Made by a program: the position numbers and the translations under genes. Below are positions 42,523 through 50,923 of a stretch of 64,000 bases of DNA, piece by piece; position 1 is the stretch's first letter, and each line of letters opens with the position of its first letter. The stretch comes from Phycisphaeraceae bacterium (GTDB lineage Bacteria > Planctomycetota > Phycisphaerae > Phycisphaerales > UBA1924), in NCBI GenBank assembly GCA_020639155.1, contig JACKHF010000002.1:806001-870000 (forward strand). Direction: 5' to 3'. Below the pieces are notes generated by a model. The model worked only from the letters and a program-made list of their open reading frames with translations. It was not told the origin of the DNA and did not search any database.

Positions 42523-43221
42523 TCATGACAAAGGCAGCTTGTACCTCTCGTTATCTAGTGACTCTTGTGAGTCATCACCAAGTAAGGCGAGCGGATCATC
42601 TGAACCGATCCGAGCTTCAGCGCGCATCGCAGCGATCTCGCGCTTGCGCGGTTCCGGCGATGACGACATCATGACAAGCAGCGCATCCTCGACGGACATC
42701 GTCCGCTCGCTCACATACGCAACCACCTCGGCCCACGTTCTGTCAACCTCATCAGGATGGGCACCGGACGATGGTGAGACTGTAAGCACCTTCGATGCAT
42801 CATCGATCGTCATCGCGCCGCTTGCAATCTGTGCGAGCATCTCGCGCTTGCGGTCCTCTGGCGCGTGCGAATGCACGATCATCGCGATGTCCGCGCCGGT
42901 GAGCACGCCCTCGTCAACATACGTGAGGGCCTCGCGCCATGTCTGCTCCTGATCGGTATCGCTGCTTGCGCGGTGATTGGTCTTCGTATCAACCGGGACG
43001 CGCTCAAGATACGACAGCACGAGCCGGTGACAACTGGTGCACCAGCCCGGCACGCGCTTGGTATTGGATGTGGCACAGCGCCTCACCGCGCCGGCCCTCC
43101 CCGCGTCTGCTGTGCGTCCGCAGCGCGGGCACCGAAACCGCCACCCAAGCGCAGTGTCGAACTCGCCCAAAGGGGTCCGTTTGCCAAAGAAACGCTGCTT
43201 CCATGTGAATCCGGTTGGCAT
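42523..43221 (-). CDS. Zinc-ribbon protein with an internal ~40-residue duplication
   Basis: The 232-residue protein has four cysteines in two pairs, CPRC (31-34) and CTSC (61-64), consistent with one zinc ribbon. A charged linker follows, then two related segments: residues 93-132 (TWREALTYVDEGVLTGADIA and so on) and 161-200 (RTWAEVVAYVSERTMSVEDA and so on), each ending PEDRKREM or PEPRKREI. The duplication is internal. GGAG 8 nt before the ATG at 43221 sets the start. Function is unknown; a nucleic-acid-binding or assembly role is only a guess. Confidence 0.7.
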   Translation of the reverse strand: MPTGFTWKQRFFGKRTPLGEFDTALGWRFRCPRCGRTADAGRAGAVRRCATSNTKRVPGWCTSCHRLVLSYLERVPVDTKTNHRASSDTDQEQTWREALTYVDEGVLTGADIAMIVHSHAPEDRKREMLAQIASGAMTIDDASKVLTVSPSSGAHPDEVDRTWAEVVAYVSERTMSVEDALLVMMSSSPEPRKREIAAMRAEARIGSDDPLALLGDDSQESLDNERYKLPLS

Positions 43222-43346
43222 CGTCACACTCCGGGATTGCTCTACACGATCCATGTGATCATATTGGCCGATGTCTCTATCAGATTTCAGGGGAGGGAAA
43301 GAGCAGGCAAAGCGTCGTCTATTGCATGCTGTTGTTTGATGCCAGC

Positions 43347-43784
43347 CTATTTGAGCTCTTGCGCAAGTCCGATGAGCACTCCCTCGGGGCCTCGGATGTA
43401 GCAAAGTCGGTACACTTCCTGATACTGTGCGACGTTACCAACGAGCACCGCACCACGCTTGCTGAGCCGAGCGAGTGTGTCGTCGATATCCTCCACGGTG
43501 AACATGACGCGCAGGTAGCCAAGGGTATTGACAGGAGCAACACGGTGATCGGCGACCACAGGCGGCGCGAGGAATCGGGACAACTCGAGGCGGCTGTGAC
43601 CATCCGGCGTACGCATCATGGCAATCTCGACACGCATGTCCCGCAGTCCGGTCACGTCATCAGCCCAAGCCCCTTCGATCGGGGCGCGCCCTTCGAGTTC
43701 AAGGCCGAGTTCAGTGAAGAACGCAACAGCGGCATCGATGTCCTCCACCACAATACCGACATTGTCCATACGTTTGACAGTCAA
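43347..43784 (-). CDS. VOC family (glyoxalase/dioxygenase fold) protein
   Basis: The ~145-residue protein begins TVKRMDNVGIVVEDIDAAVA and includes MRVEIAMMRTPDGHSRLELS and RLCYIRGPEGVLIGLAQEL, the two beta-alpha-beta-beta-beta modules of a VOC protein with His and Glu metal ligands. The start is a TTG at 43784, with GAGG 7 nt upstream, because the family opens with (M)TVKRMDHVG. Substrate unknown; it could be a glyoxalase or a resistance-type enzyme. Confidence 0.85.
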   Translation of the reverse strand: MTVKRMDNVGIVVEDIDAAVAFFTELGLELEGRAPIEGAWADDVTGLRDMRVEIAMMRTPDGHSRLELSRFLAPPVVADHRVAPVNTLGYLRVMFTVEDIDDTLARLSKRGAVLVGNVAQYQEVYRLCYIRGPEGVLIGLAQELK

Positions 43785-44047
43785 CGTGTATCCTCTGCCT
43801 GTCACACGGCAATAACCCAGCATCATCAGCAAGATGCAGTTCGCACGATATCTGCACATGATGGGTTTCGCGAATGACGCGACAACCCGGTACTGTGATA
43901 ATACACCGCAATGGGCCGCAGGCTGGCTGGAAGCCCATCCCATCAATCATGCCACACTCCCCGATTCGCCGATGATCCAGAACATCCGGGAGCGTTTCCC
44001 GTGTACCAATCCCACCCAACACCACCTCCCAGAGCCCAATTTCAAAG

Positions 44048-45424
44048 ATGCCACAGTGGTTCTACCAGATGATGCCCGAGCTTCTCTACCTGCTATTCGT
44101 GCTCGCGTTCGGCGGGTGCGTCGGGTCGCTGCTCAATGTTGTCGCGTACCGGATGCCGCTCGGGCTCTCGATCGTCACGCCACCGTCGCGCTGCCCGAAA
44201 TGCAACACGAAGCTCGCGTGGCGCGACAACATCCCCGTGTTCGGCTGGCTGTTTCTTCGCGGCAAGTGCAGATATTGCAAGAACCCGATCAGCCCGGAGT
44301 ATCCGATCGTTGAAGCGTGCGTCGCGCTGCTCTTCGGTGTGTACTATGTTGTGTGGTACATGATCCCGCGCGACGCGGTGTGGCTCGGCGTTCCCATCGG
44401 TCTGCTCAAGCCCGAGTGGACGATCGAAGCGCGCAGCGGTTTCCACACCTGGCCGACATTCATGCTCATGCTGCTGATGCTCGGCGCGCTCACAGGCATG
44501 TTCCTTGTCGATGCCAAGACATTCATGATCCCGTTGCAACTCTCGGCGATCCCCGCGATCCTTGGACTCATCATCCATCCGCTACACGCAGCGTGGATTT
44601 CACACAAGGGGTACGTCGCGGGCTTTGGACACACTCAGCCGATGGGTGGCTGGGCGATCCCGATCCCCGAGGGCTGGTGGTGGATTGGTGCAAGCATCGG
44701 CGCAGGCATCGGACTCATCATCGGAAACCTGCTGTTGCACTTCGGGTTGCTCAAATGCAGCTTCCACGACTATGAGCAGTGGGAAGAAGAGCACATCGCA
44801 AAGCACAAAGCCGAGCAAACGCAATCAGCAGCAACGCCAGAACCTGGCGAGAACGCATCCGCTTCATCTGAAACTATTGATGGGGAACAAGAGAAAGAGA
44901 CAAACAACGAAAACGACGAGATGCCCGCGGACATGTGGATCCAGTATCCATATGCGCGGCGGGAGGTTCTCCGCGAACTGCTGTTCCTTGCACCGTGTCT
45001 CGGTCTCTTTGTCGCTGGCGGCTGGCTGATCGAAGCTATGAACCTCACATCTGCGCCCCCACTCTGGCTACGTGTGTTTGCGGGTTCATTGATGGGTTTT
45101 CTGATCGGTGGCGGCGTGGTGTGGGCGATCCGGATCTTCGGCACGCTCGGCTTTGGCAAGGAGGCGATGGGGCTCGGCGATGTCCATCTGATGGCGGGTG
45201 TCGGCGCGGTTGTTGGGTTCGTTGACGCCTCGCTCGCACCGTTTCTTGCGTCATTCGTCGGGCTCGGCTGGCGGATCATCACGTTGATCGGCGGGAACAA
45301 GTTCCCCAAGGCAATGCCGTTCGGACCGTATCTCGCGGTCGCTGTTGTGCTTGCGATGCTGTTTCGACACCCGATCGAGTATCTGCTGTCTGCACTCGCG
45401 GGAAATCCCGTCAATCTGCCGTAA
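44048..45424 (+). CDS. pilD: Prepilin peptidase (type IV/type II secretion leader peptidase) with acidic insertion
   Basis: The 458-residue membrane protein has the cytoplasmic zinc pairs CPKC (49-52) and CRYC (74-77), the first catalytic Asp in the TM region (FLVDAKTFMIP) and the second in AMGLGDVHLMAG near residues 373-384. It cleaves and N-methylates prepilins such as the one encoded at 3027-3788. Between the halves lies a ~60-residue insertion very rich in Glu, Asn, Gln and Ser, absent in usual ~260-290-residue enzymes and probably a cytoplasmic loop. The start is the ATG at 44048. Confidence 0.9.
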   Translation: MPQWFYQMMPELLYLLFVLAFGGCVGSLLNVVAYRMPLGLSIVTPPSRCPKCNTKLAWRDNIPVFGWLFLRGKCRYCKNPISPEYPIVEACVALLFGVYYVVWYMIPRDAVWLGVPIGLLKPEWTIEARSGFHTWPTFMLMLLMLGALTGMFLVDAKTFMIPLQLSAIPAILGLIIHPLHAAWISHKGYVAGFGHTQPMGGWAIPIPEGWWWIGASIGAGIGLIIGNLLLHFGLLKCSFHDYEQWEEEHIAKHKAEQTQSAATPEPGENASASSETIDGEQEKETNNENDEMPADMWIQYPYARREVLRELLFLAPCLGLFVAGGWLIEAMNLTSAPPLWLRVFAGSLMGFLIGGGVVWAIRIFGTLGFGKEAMGLGDVHLMAGVGAVVGFVDASLAPFLASFVGLGWRIITLIGGNKFPKAMPFGPYLAVAVVLAMLFRHPIEYLLSALAGNPVNLP

Positions 45425-45612
45425 ACCAATCTGCTGCCATATCGCTCGTGACAACTTATCCACACGGTGTTGACAGGCAGGTTTTTCCACACTGTTTTCC
45501 AAGCATTGTCAAATATGCTGACAGTCTTCGTACTTTCCGCACAGACAGGCTAAACTCAGCACTTCTGACCTGCGCTCATATCCGAGCGATTGATTATCTG
45601 GAGTCCACACCC

Positions 45613-46281
45613 ATGTCGAGTTTTCCATCGCGTCGCATTGTCGTTGCACTTGGCCTTGCAGGTATCGGAGTCGGTCTGACTGGTTGCAGTTCTGTCTCAA
45701 AGAATCAGTATGACGCTGCTGTGAGTGAAGCGTTCGAGTTGCGTCAGGAGCTCGACTCCACGCGTGGGCAGCTTGCTGAAGCAGAAGCTCGCTACGCGGC
45801 TTCATCATCAGAGAACGATCAACTGCGCCAGAACCTTGAGTTCGAGCGCAATCGCGCATCGACCATCGTGCAACAGCCACCACAGATCAACTACGGGTTC
45901 GAGGGCATCGAAGGCGTAAGCACGCGCGTCACGAGCGAAGGCATCGTGCTGACCGTCGAGGGTGACATCCTGTTCGACTCGGGCAAGGTCGATCTGCGCA
46001 ATGCAGCGAAGCAGTCGCTCGATCGCATCGCTTCGAGCATCCAGTCGCGATACCCAGGCAGCCTGGTTCGCATCGAGGGGTACACAGACTCAGACCCGAT
46101 CAAGAAGAGTAAGTGGACCTCGAACGAGCAACTCTCGGGCGAGCGCGCACTGGCAGTCGAGAAATATCTTGTTTCCCGTGGCCTCAAGGGCGATCGCGTC
46201 TACTTCTCCGGGTTCGGCCCGGCAGCGCCAAAGGCGACCAAGAAGGACTCACGCCGCGTCGAGATCGTCATCGCGCAGTGA
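45613..46281 (+). CDS. OmpA-family peptidoglycan-binding lipoprotein
   Basis: The 222-residue protein has a lipoprotein signal (VVALGLAGIGVGLTGC), a short coiled coil (~30-80) and a C-terminal OmpA-like domain: DILFDSGKVDLRNAAK, then VRIEGYTDSDPIKKSKWTSN, ending RRVEIVIAQ, with the conserved Asp and Arg that bind diaminopimelate. It anchors the outer membrane to peptidoglycan, like Pal. The ATG at 45613 is the first before the signal peptide. It is followed by a clear terminator before the next gene. Confidence 0.92.
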   Translation: MSSFPSRRIVVALGLAGIGVGLTGCSSVSKNQYDAAVSEAFELRQELDSTRGQLAEAEARYAASSSENDQLRQNLEFERNRASTIVQQPPQINYGFEGIEGVSTRVTSEGIVLTVEGDILFDSGKVDLRNAAKQSLDRIASSIQSRYPGSLVRIEGYTDSDPIKKSKWTSNEQLSGERALAVEKYLVSRGLKGDRVYFSGFGPAAPKATKKDSRRVEIVIAQ

Positions 46282-46299
46282 TCTGATTTCGTCTAGAAT

Positions 46300-46337
46300 A
46301 CGGCTCGACGCGAATTGCGTGTCGGGCCGTTTTTCTT
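46300..46337 (+). terminator. Rho-independent terminator after the OmpA-like lipoprotein gene
   Basis: The stem ACGGCtCGACgCG with its near-complement GCgTGTCGgGCCGT, around an AATT loop, is followed by TTTTTCTTT. It lies 18 bp after the stop codon and is the clearest intrinsic terminator in the window. Confidence 0.8.
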
Positions 46338-46372
46338 TGGTTGTGTGTTCGTTTTCCGGAAAGCAGGTTGTT

Positions 46373-47446
46373 GTGAAGCCCATCCTCTCAAGTGTTGCTC
46401 TTGCTGCTGTTGCGCTCTCTCTGACAGGCTGTGCCATCCACGGACCAAGCGCAGAAGATATCGCGGTCGAGCAGCTTGCAACATACCAGCCCCGCCACAG
46501 CGCTCCGATCTTCCACGGCGAGAACGGAGCACGCATGTCGTGGGATCACATGCTCAATGCGCTCGCCGATGCAGATGTGATCGTGCTTGGCGAACTGCAC
46601 GACGACGCGTTCGGACACCGCGTGCAACTCGCGATTGTCGAGGACATGATGACGAGGCACGAGGGCACCGCGCTCTCGATGGAGATGCTCGACCGCAACG
46701 AGCAAGCAACCATCGACGACTATCTCGCGGGCATGATCACGCAGGACCAGTTCATCGAACGCACCGCCTCGACCGCGTGGCATCGCAACACACAGGCGTT
46801 CCTCTCGGGTGAGATGCCAAAGGACGAGTTTGTCGAGAAGATGAACGCGTTCGGCTGGCCCGACTGGATGAACAACTACCTGCCGATCATCAACGCTGCA
46901 AAGGAAAACAACGCACGCATCATCGGCGCAAACACGCCGTGGGCACTCTACACACGACTGGCAAATCGCGAGGGATACGACGCGCTGAACGCGCTAACCG
47001 ATGCGCAGCGGGTAAACTTTGATCTGCCGCACGAGATTCTGACAGGCACATACCGCGAGAACTTCTGGCAGGTGATGGCTGGACGCGCCGAGGGCGACCC
47101 CGTCGAAGATGTCGAGACACCGCATGGTGTCCATCCCGGCATGACCGACGAAAGTATCCTCGGTATGTTCAAGAGCCAGCTTCTGATGGACGCAACCATG
47201 GCTGGGTCTATCGCGAATGCACTAAATACCGGATCGGTGCGCGTCATCCATCTCGTCGGGCAGTTCCACTCCGACTTCCGTGGAGGCACCGTGCAGGAAC
47301 TCCAGTACCGAAAGCCGGGCGCGAAGATCATGACCGTGAGTCTGCGCAGATGGGATCCCGCAACACAGGATGAGGGAAGATTCACGCTCCAGCCGGACGA
47401 CGAGGATCGCGCTGACTTTGTGATCTACACCCAGCCGGCGCAATAA
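46373..47446 (+). CDS. ChaN-like (haem-uptake-type) lipoprotein
   Basis: The 357-residue protein has a lipoprotein signal (SSVALAAVALSLTGC). The domain that follows begins VIVLGELHDDAFGHRVQLAI and ends with HLVGQFHSDFRGG, the paired motifs of ChaN proteins of iron-regulated uptake systems. FWQVMAGRAEGDPV is also typical. The fold binds haem or may hydrolyse a small molecule. The start is a GTG at 46373 because the lipoprotein signal begins there. It converges on a VOC protein gene with 7 bp between stops. Confidence 0.82.
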   Translation: MKPILSSVALAAVALSLTGCAIHGPSAEDIAVEQLATYQPRHSAPIFHGENGARMSWDHMLNALADADVIVLGELHDDAFGHRVQLAIVEDMMTRHEGTALSMEMLDRNEQATIDDYLAGMITQDQFIERTASTAWHRNTQAFLSGEMPKDEFVEKMNAFGWPDWMNNYLPIINAAKENNARIIGANTPWALYTRLANREGYDALNALTDAQRVNFDLPHEILTGTYRENFWQVMAGRAEGDPVEDVETPHGVHPGMTDESILGMFKSQLLMDATMAGSIANALNTGSVRVIHLVGQFHSDFRGGTVQELQYRKPGAKIMTVSLRRWDPATQDEGRFTLQPDDEDRADFVIYTQPAQ

Positions 47447-47453
47447 AAGCCAG

Positions 47454-47837
47454 TCAATCTGTGTTGACGAAGAATGTCAGCCCGTTGCCGTGCGCATCGT
47501 AAAAGGCGAACTCCCGAGTTCCCCACGGCGTATCGCGCAGCGCGGTGTGCTCGTGGAACACATCCTTGTCCTTGTACTCATCGAACAGCGCTTCGACACC
47601 ATCGATGTGGAACCGAAGCATGGGACGCTCCACACGATCCCATTCATCGGGATTGTGCCATTGCAGGTGCAGCATCACGCTGTCTCTTGAAACGCCAGCA
47701 TACCGCACATCCCCGGTATTATCCTGAAATCGCAGTGTGAATCCGAGCTTGTCGATATAGAACCGAATCAATGCGGGTACATCCTTCGACGGAAGCACTG
47801 GTGCGACAGAGACAAATGTTGGACTTTGTGCTGACAT
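47454..47837 (-). CDS. VOC family protein (bleomycin-resistance/glyoxalase-like)
   Basis: The ~127-residue protein shows the two VOC modules: SVAPVLPSKDVPALIRFYID, then LGFTLRFQDN and VMLHLQW in the first half; LRFHIDGVEALFDEYK and REFAFYDAHGNGLTFFV in the second. The metal/ligand residues His and Glu of enzymatic members are only partly conserved, so it may be a binding protein of the bleomycin-resistance type. The start is the second ATG (MSAQSP). Its gene lies just downstream of the glycoside hydrolase gene. Confidence 0.85.
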   Translation of the reverse strand: MSAQSPTFVSVAPVLPSKDVPALIRFYIDKLGFTLRFQDNTGDVRYAGVSRDSVMLHLQWHNPDEWDRVERPMLRFHIDGVEALFDEYKDKDVFHEHTALRDTPWGTREFAFYDAHGNGLTFFVNTD

Positions 47838-47858
47838 CTTTGACTCCATGATACATGG

Positions 47859-50564
47859 TCAGTTCCTGCGAACCTCGTAGTAGTACGTCTGCCATCGACC
47901 ATTGATTGTGAATGTGCCATCACTCGCAATAGGAATCTGCTCGTCGCGTGGCACGCCAAAGAAATCGACGGGTCGAACATGTGTCGGCGTGCTGCCATGG
48001 ATCTTCAGTGTCGCTTGTACCGGCTGCATGAGGAGTGGTGGCTGCCCCATCTTTGTGAGTGTTTTCAGATCACTGGAATACTCTGTGCCGGTCTGCTTGT
48101 CGCGAGCCATCGCGGTGATCAGGATGTGCTTCGACTCGACAAGATCAAGATTGTCCAGTGGCGTGAACAGCAGCGATACATATTGTGTCTCTACGTGCGC
48201 GTCTACTGACGGGAGTGTCCAGTCCTGTCTGCCCGCAAACCCAATGATGCCCTGCGTCTTTGGCGTGCGTACCTCCACCACGCGATCTCCATAATGCCAG
48301 ACGAGTTCGCCCGTGTTCGACGTAATCGTTTGTGATGCTGCGTCGTGGAACTGGTCTGCATCAAGCTCGATTGCACTCTCCATGCCGAATGTGATTGCGA
48401 CTTTGCCCATCGCAAGCGCTTCGGGCTTTGTCGTCAGTGACCCCGTTAGCTCCTTCGCATCAAAGCCGCCTCCCGAGAGCGATTGTCCAAGCGAGTCCTT
48501 GCCCGAGAAGATCTTGGAGTAGGTTGCCTCGCGTAGCGCAACAACATCGCCTTCCTGTATGTGCTTGTTGTAGAGCGCGAATGCGATCGCGGGGAACTGC
48601 CCGATGTAGTGCGGTGTCTGCGTGGCGTACTTGCGCCCGCCCGGCCAGCCATCACCCATGCGCGCGGTGTCGAGCACGAAGTGATAGCTCGCGTCCCAAC
48701 CCTGCAAACCGAACCCATAGAACGCGACGAGCGGTGCTGTTTCCGCTCGCCACGGGTTCGGTGGCATGTTTGTCCATTCGGAGTATGCGAACGCACGGTC
48801 GTACACCTGGAACATACCAACCGCAAGCAACCCACGCCCCGGCTTATCGAGATGCGTATTCAGGTAAACCGGTCCCTCGTCGATGATGTGCTGCCCGACG
48901 CCACCACCGAAATAGTTGTGCCGATCGATACAGTCAGCAGCAACGTCGCAATATAGATTTGCAAGACTCGCGGCTGGCCCGCCCGACTTCCACGCGGTTG
49001 TCACAGTCACACCACGAAACCCCGCCGCGCGCAGTTGCGCGATACGCCGATCGAAGTACTCGCGCTGGATCGACGCAAGAAACTCGATGTAGTCCGCTGT
49101 GCGCTGGAGTTGCCCCGTGTACTCATACTTTGGGCCGTCCTCTCCCCAGTGGTGCGCGCCCTGCAGCGCGAGTTCGCCGTTATCCCAGTCGTCGTTGGGC
49201 TGCCACTGATGGTTCCACGCGGCGTCAACATTCCGCTTCAGCTCGTATTTGTCTTTGATAAAGTCGAAGAAGCGCGTCCGCATCATCTTCGACAAGATTG
49301 GCGCGTTGTTCGGATCGGAGAGCACGTTGAGTGTAAAGAAGAACACGTTGCTCTCGTTCTGGATCTCGACCATCGCAAGCGCGGGATCGTCCTTGTACTT
49401 CAAACCCGTGTACGGGTTCTCGTGGTTGAGCATCACATCAAAGTAATTCCACGCTGCGTCCTGAATGCTTCTATCCAGATTGATGAAGTCGTTGGAGACG
49501 ATCGGCTGACGATTCCCGTCTCGTTGTTGGTCGAGCTTATCGAGTTCGGCGAAGAGCGCATCGTCGATGTCACCCTTCTGCAGGAACGCACCGTGATGCG
49601 GGTACACGACGGACCACGTCGTGTAGATCCCCTGCTCCTTCAGTGCAGCAAACCATCGGTCGTACCGGTCAAGCCGCGCCGGATTGAGCGTGCCATCGGG
49701 TCGAAACACACCGACCGCATCGATGACCGTGTGCTGGCGCACGATGTTGATCCCATGCTTGCGGAGCCAGCGCGCAGCGTGCGACATCTCCTCGTGCGTG
49801 CGCCCCATTGGATGCGCATTCACACCCCAGAACTTCACAGGGCCATCCCCGTATGCAAACTGTAGATCAGAACCCATGCGATGCAGGAATCCGTGCTTGC
49901 CTGCTGGCGCATCGATCAGCCCACTCATGTCGATGATGGACTCATCAGAGAGGGTGTCATCCCCCATCACTACCGGGAACCACTCGTCCGGTTCCGGTGG
50001 CGCAACACGAATTTGCGGCTTTGTCACACCACTGGGCACGAACGGGATGCGCGTCAGCACGAAGCAGTCGATCGCGCCGTGGTGCTGTGCAGTAGAATGC
50101 ATGCGGAATGTCAGCGTGTGACTGCCCTGCGACAGATACATCGTACCCGCGTTGATCCACGCGATGAATCGCAGGTCCGGCTTCCCATCTGCCGCGATGT
50201 TTGTTCTTCCGCGAAGATCATCGCCAAAGTCGATCGGTACCCACTCTGTCCTATCGTCGAGCCTGACCGAGAGCTTCGACGCAACCGGATTGGCGCGCAG
50301 CCAGAACGTGTACTCGTCCTCGACCTGCACATCGAATGTGTACGAGGCGGTGCCTTCCTTGTTTTCATCGAAGTGTGACAGCCAGCGGGTACCAGAGAGC
50401 ACGTCTGTTGTGACGGAGTTGTACCACGAGTGCTGCGTGACGTTCTTTGTTGTCGCGTCCTCGCCCTCGATCCAGATCGCGTCTGATGTCGGTGCTGGCG
50501 CGTGCTGCGCGCAGACTGATGACACGCACAACACAACTGCAACACACCCACTGCGCAGTTTCAT
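47859..50564 (-). CDS. Large secreted glycoside hydrolase (GH-A clan-like TIM barrel) with carbohydrate-binding N-terminus
   Basis: The 901-residue protein has a signal peptide (GCVAVVLCVSSVCAQ) and an N-terminal jelly-roll-type domain of ~150 residues (IWIEGEDATTKNVTQHSWYN, YTFWLRANPVAS), as in CBM35/malectin-like modules. A TIM-barrel region follows, with KFWGVNAHPM, RWLRKHGINIVRQHTV and VEIQNESN, where Asn-Glu is the acid/base pair of GH-A enzymes. The exact GH family is not clear. The ATG at 50564 has GGAG 8 nt upstream and overlaps the stop of the upstream DUF3817 gene. Confidence 0.83.
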   Translation of the reverse strand: MKLRSGCVAVVLCVSSVCAQHAPAPTSDAIWIEGEDATTKNVTQHSWYNSVTTDVLSGTRWLSHFDENKEGTASYTFDVQVEDEYTFWLRANPVASKLSVRLDDRTEWVPIDFGDDLRGRTNIAADGKPDLRFIAWINAGTMYLSQGSHTLTFRMHSTAQHHGAIDCFVLTRIPFVPSGVTKPQIRVAPPEPDEWFPVVMGDDTLSDESIIDMSGLIDAPAGKHGFLHRMGSDLQFAYGDGPVKFWGVNAHPMGRTHEEMSHAARWLRKHGINIVRQHTVIDAVGVFRPDGTLNPARLDRYDRWFAALKEQGIYTTWSVVYPHHGAFLQKGDIDDALFAELDKLDQQRDGNRQPIVSNDFINLDRSIQDAAWNYFDVMLNHENPYTGLKYKDDPALAMVEIQNESNVFFFTLNVLSDPNNAPILSKMMRTRFFDFIKDKYELKRNVDAAWNHQWQPNDDWDNGELALQGAHHWGEDGPKYEYTGQLQRTADYIEFLASIQREYFDRRIAQLRAAGFRGVTVTTAWKSGGPAASLANLYCDVAADCIDRHNYFGGGVGQHIIDEGPVYLNTHLDKPGRGLLAVGMFQVYDRAFAYSEWTNMPPNPWRAETAPLVAFYGFGLQGWDASYHFVLDTARMGDGWPGGRKYATQTPHYIGQFPAIAFALYNKHIQEGDVVALREATYSKIFSGKDSLGQSLSGGGFDAKELTGSLTTKPEALAMGKVAITFGMESAIELDADQFHDAASQTITSNTGELVWHYGDRVVEVRTPKTQGIIGFAGRQDWTLPSVDAHVETQYVSLLFTPLDNLDLVESKHILITAMARDKQTGTEYSSDLKTLTKMGQPPLLMQPVQATLKIHGSTPTHVRPVDFFGVPRDEQIPIASDGTFTINGRWQTYYYEVRRN

Positions 50565-50881
50565 GTCGGTTCTCCGGATGACGATACGCCAACCCGCTTG
50601 AGCCAGCGGTCCACGACGAACGGCCCGAACGGGAAGATCGCGCCAACAATGCCTGCGATTGCCATGTTCTGGGTGAGCGGGATGACCGTCTTTCCACGGA
50701 TAAAGAAGATCACCAGCGCAACGAACAGCGCACCATGGATCGGCCCCATGATCTTGACACCGATCGGCATATCTGCCATGTACTTGAGTGGCACAGCTAC
50801 ACCCATCAGCAGGATGGTCGAGATGCCCTCGATCATCGAGAAGATACGGAGTTTGTGCAGGAACGACGTATTGACAGCCAT
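50561..50881 (-). CDS. DUF3817-family integral membrane protein
   Basis: The ~106-residue protein has three membrane segments and the phrase FLHKLRIFSMIEGISTILLM near the N-terminus, with LKYMAD, GPIHGALFVALV and FPFGPFVVDRWL, all characteristic of DUF3817. AAGGA 7 nt upstream of the ATG at 50881 makes it the better start. The stop overlaps the start of the glycoside hydrolase gene, implying coupled translation. Function is unknown. Confidence 0.87.
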   Translation of the reverse strand: MAVNTSFLHKLRIFSMIEGISTILLMGVAVPLKYMADMPIGVKIMGPIHGALFVALVIFFIRGKTVIPLTQNMAIAGIVGAIFPFGPFVVDRWLKRVGVSSSGEPT

Positions 50882-50923
50882 CCACATTTCCTTGTGTGAG
50901 TAACGGTTCGAATCGATTGGAGC

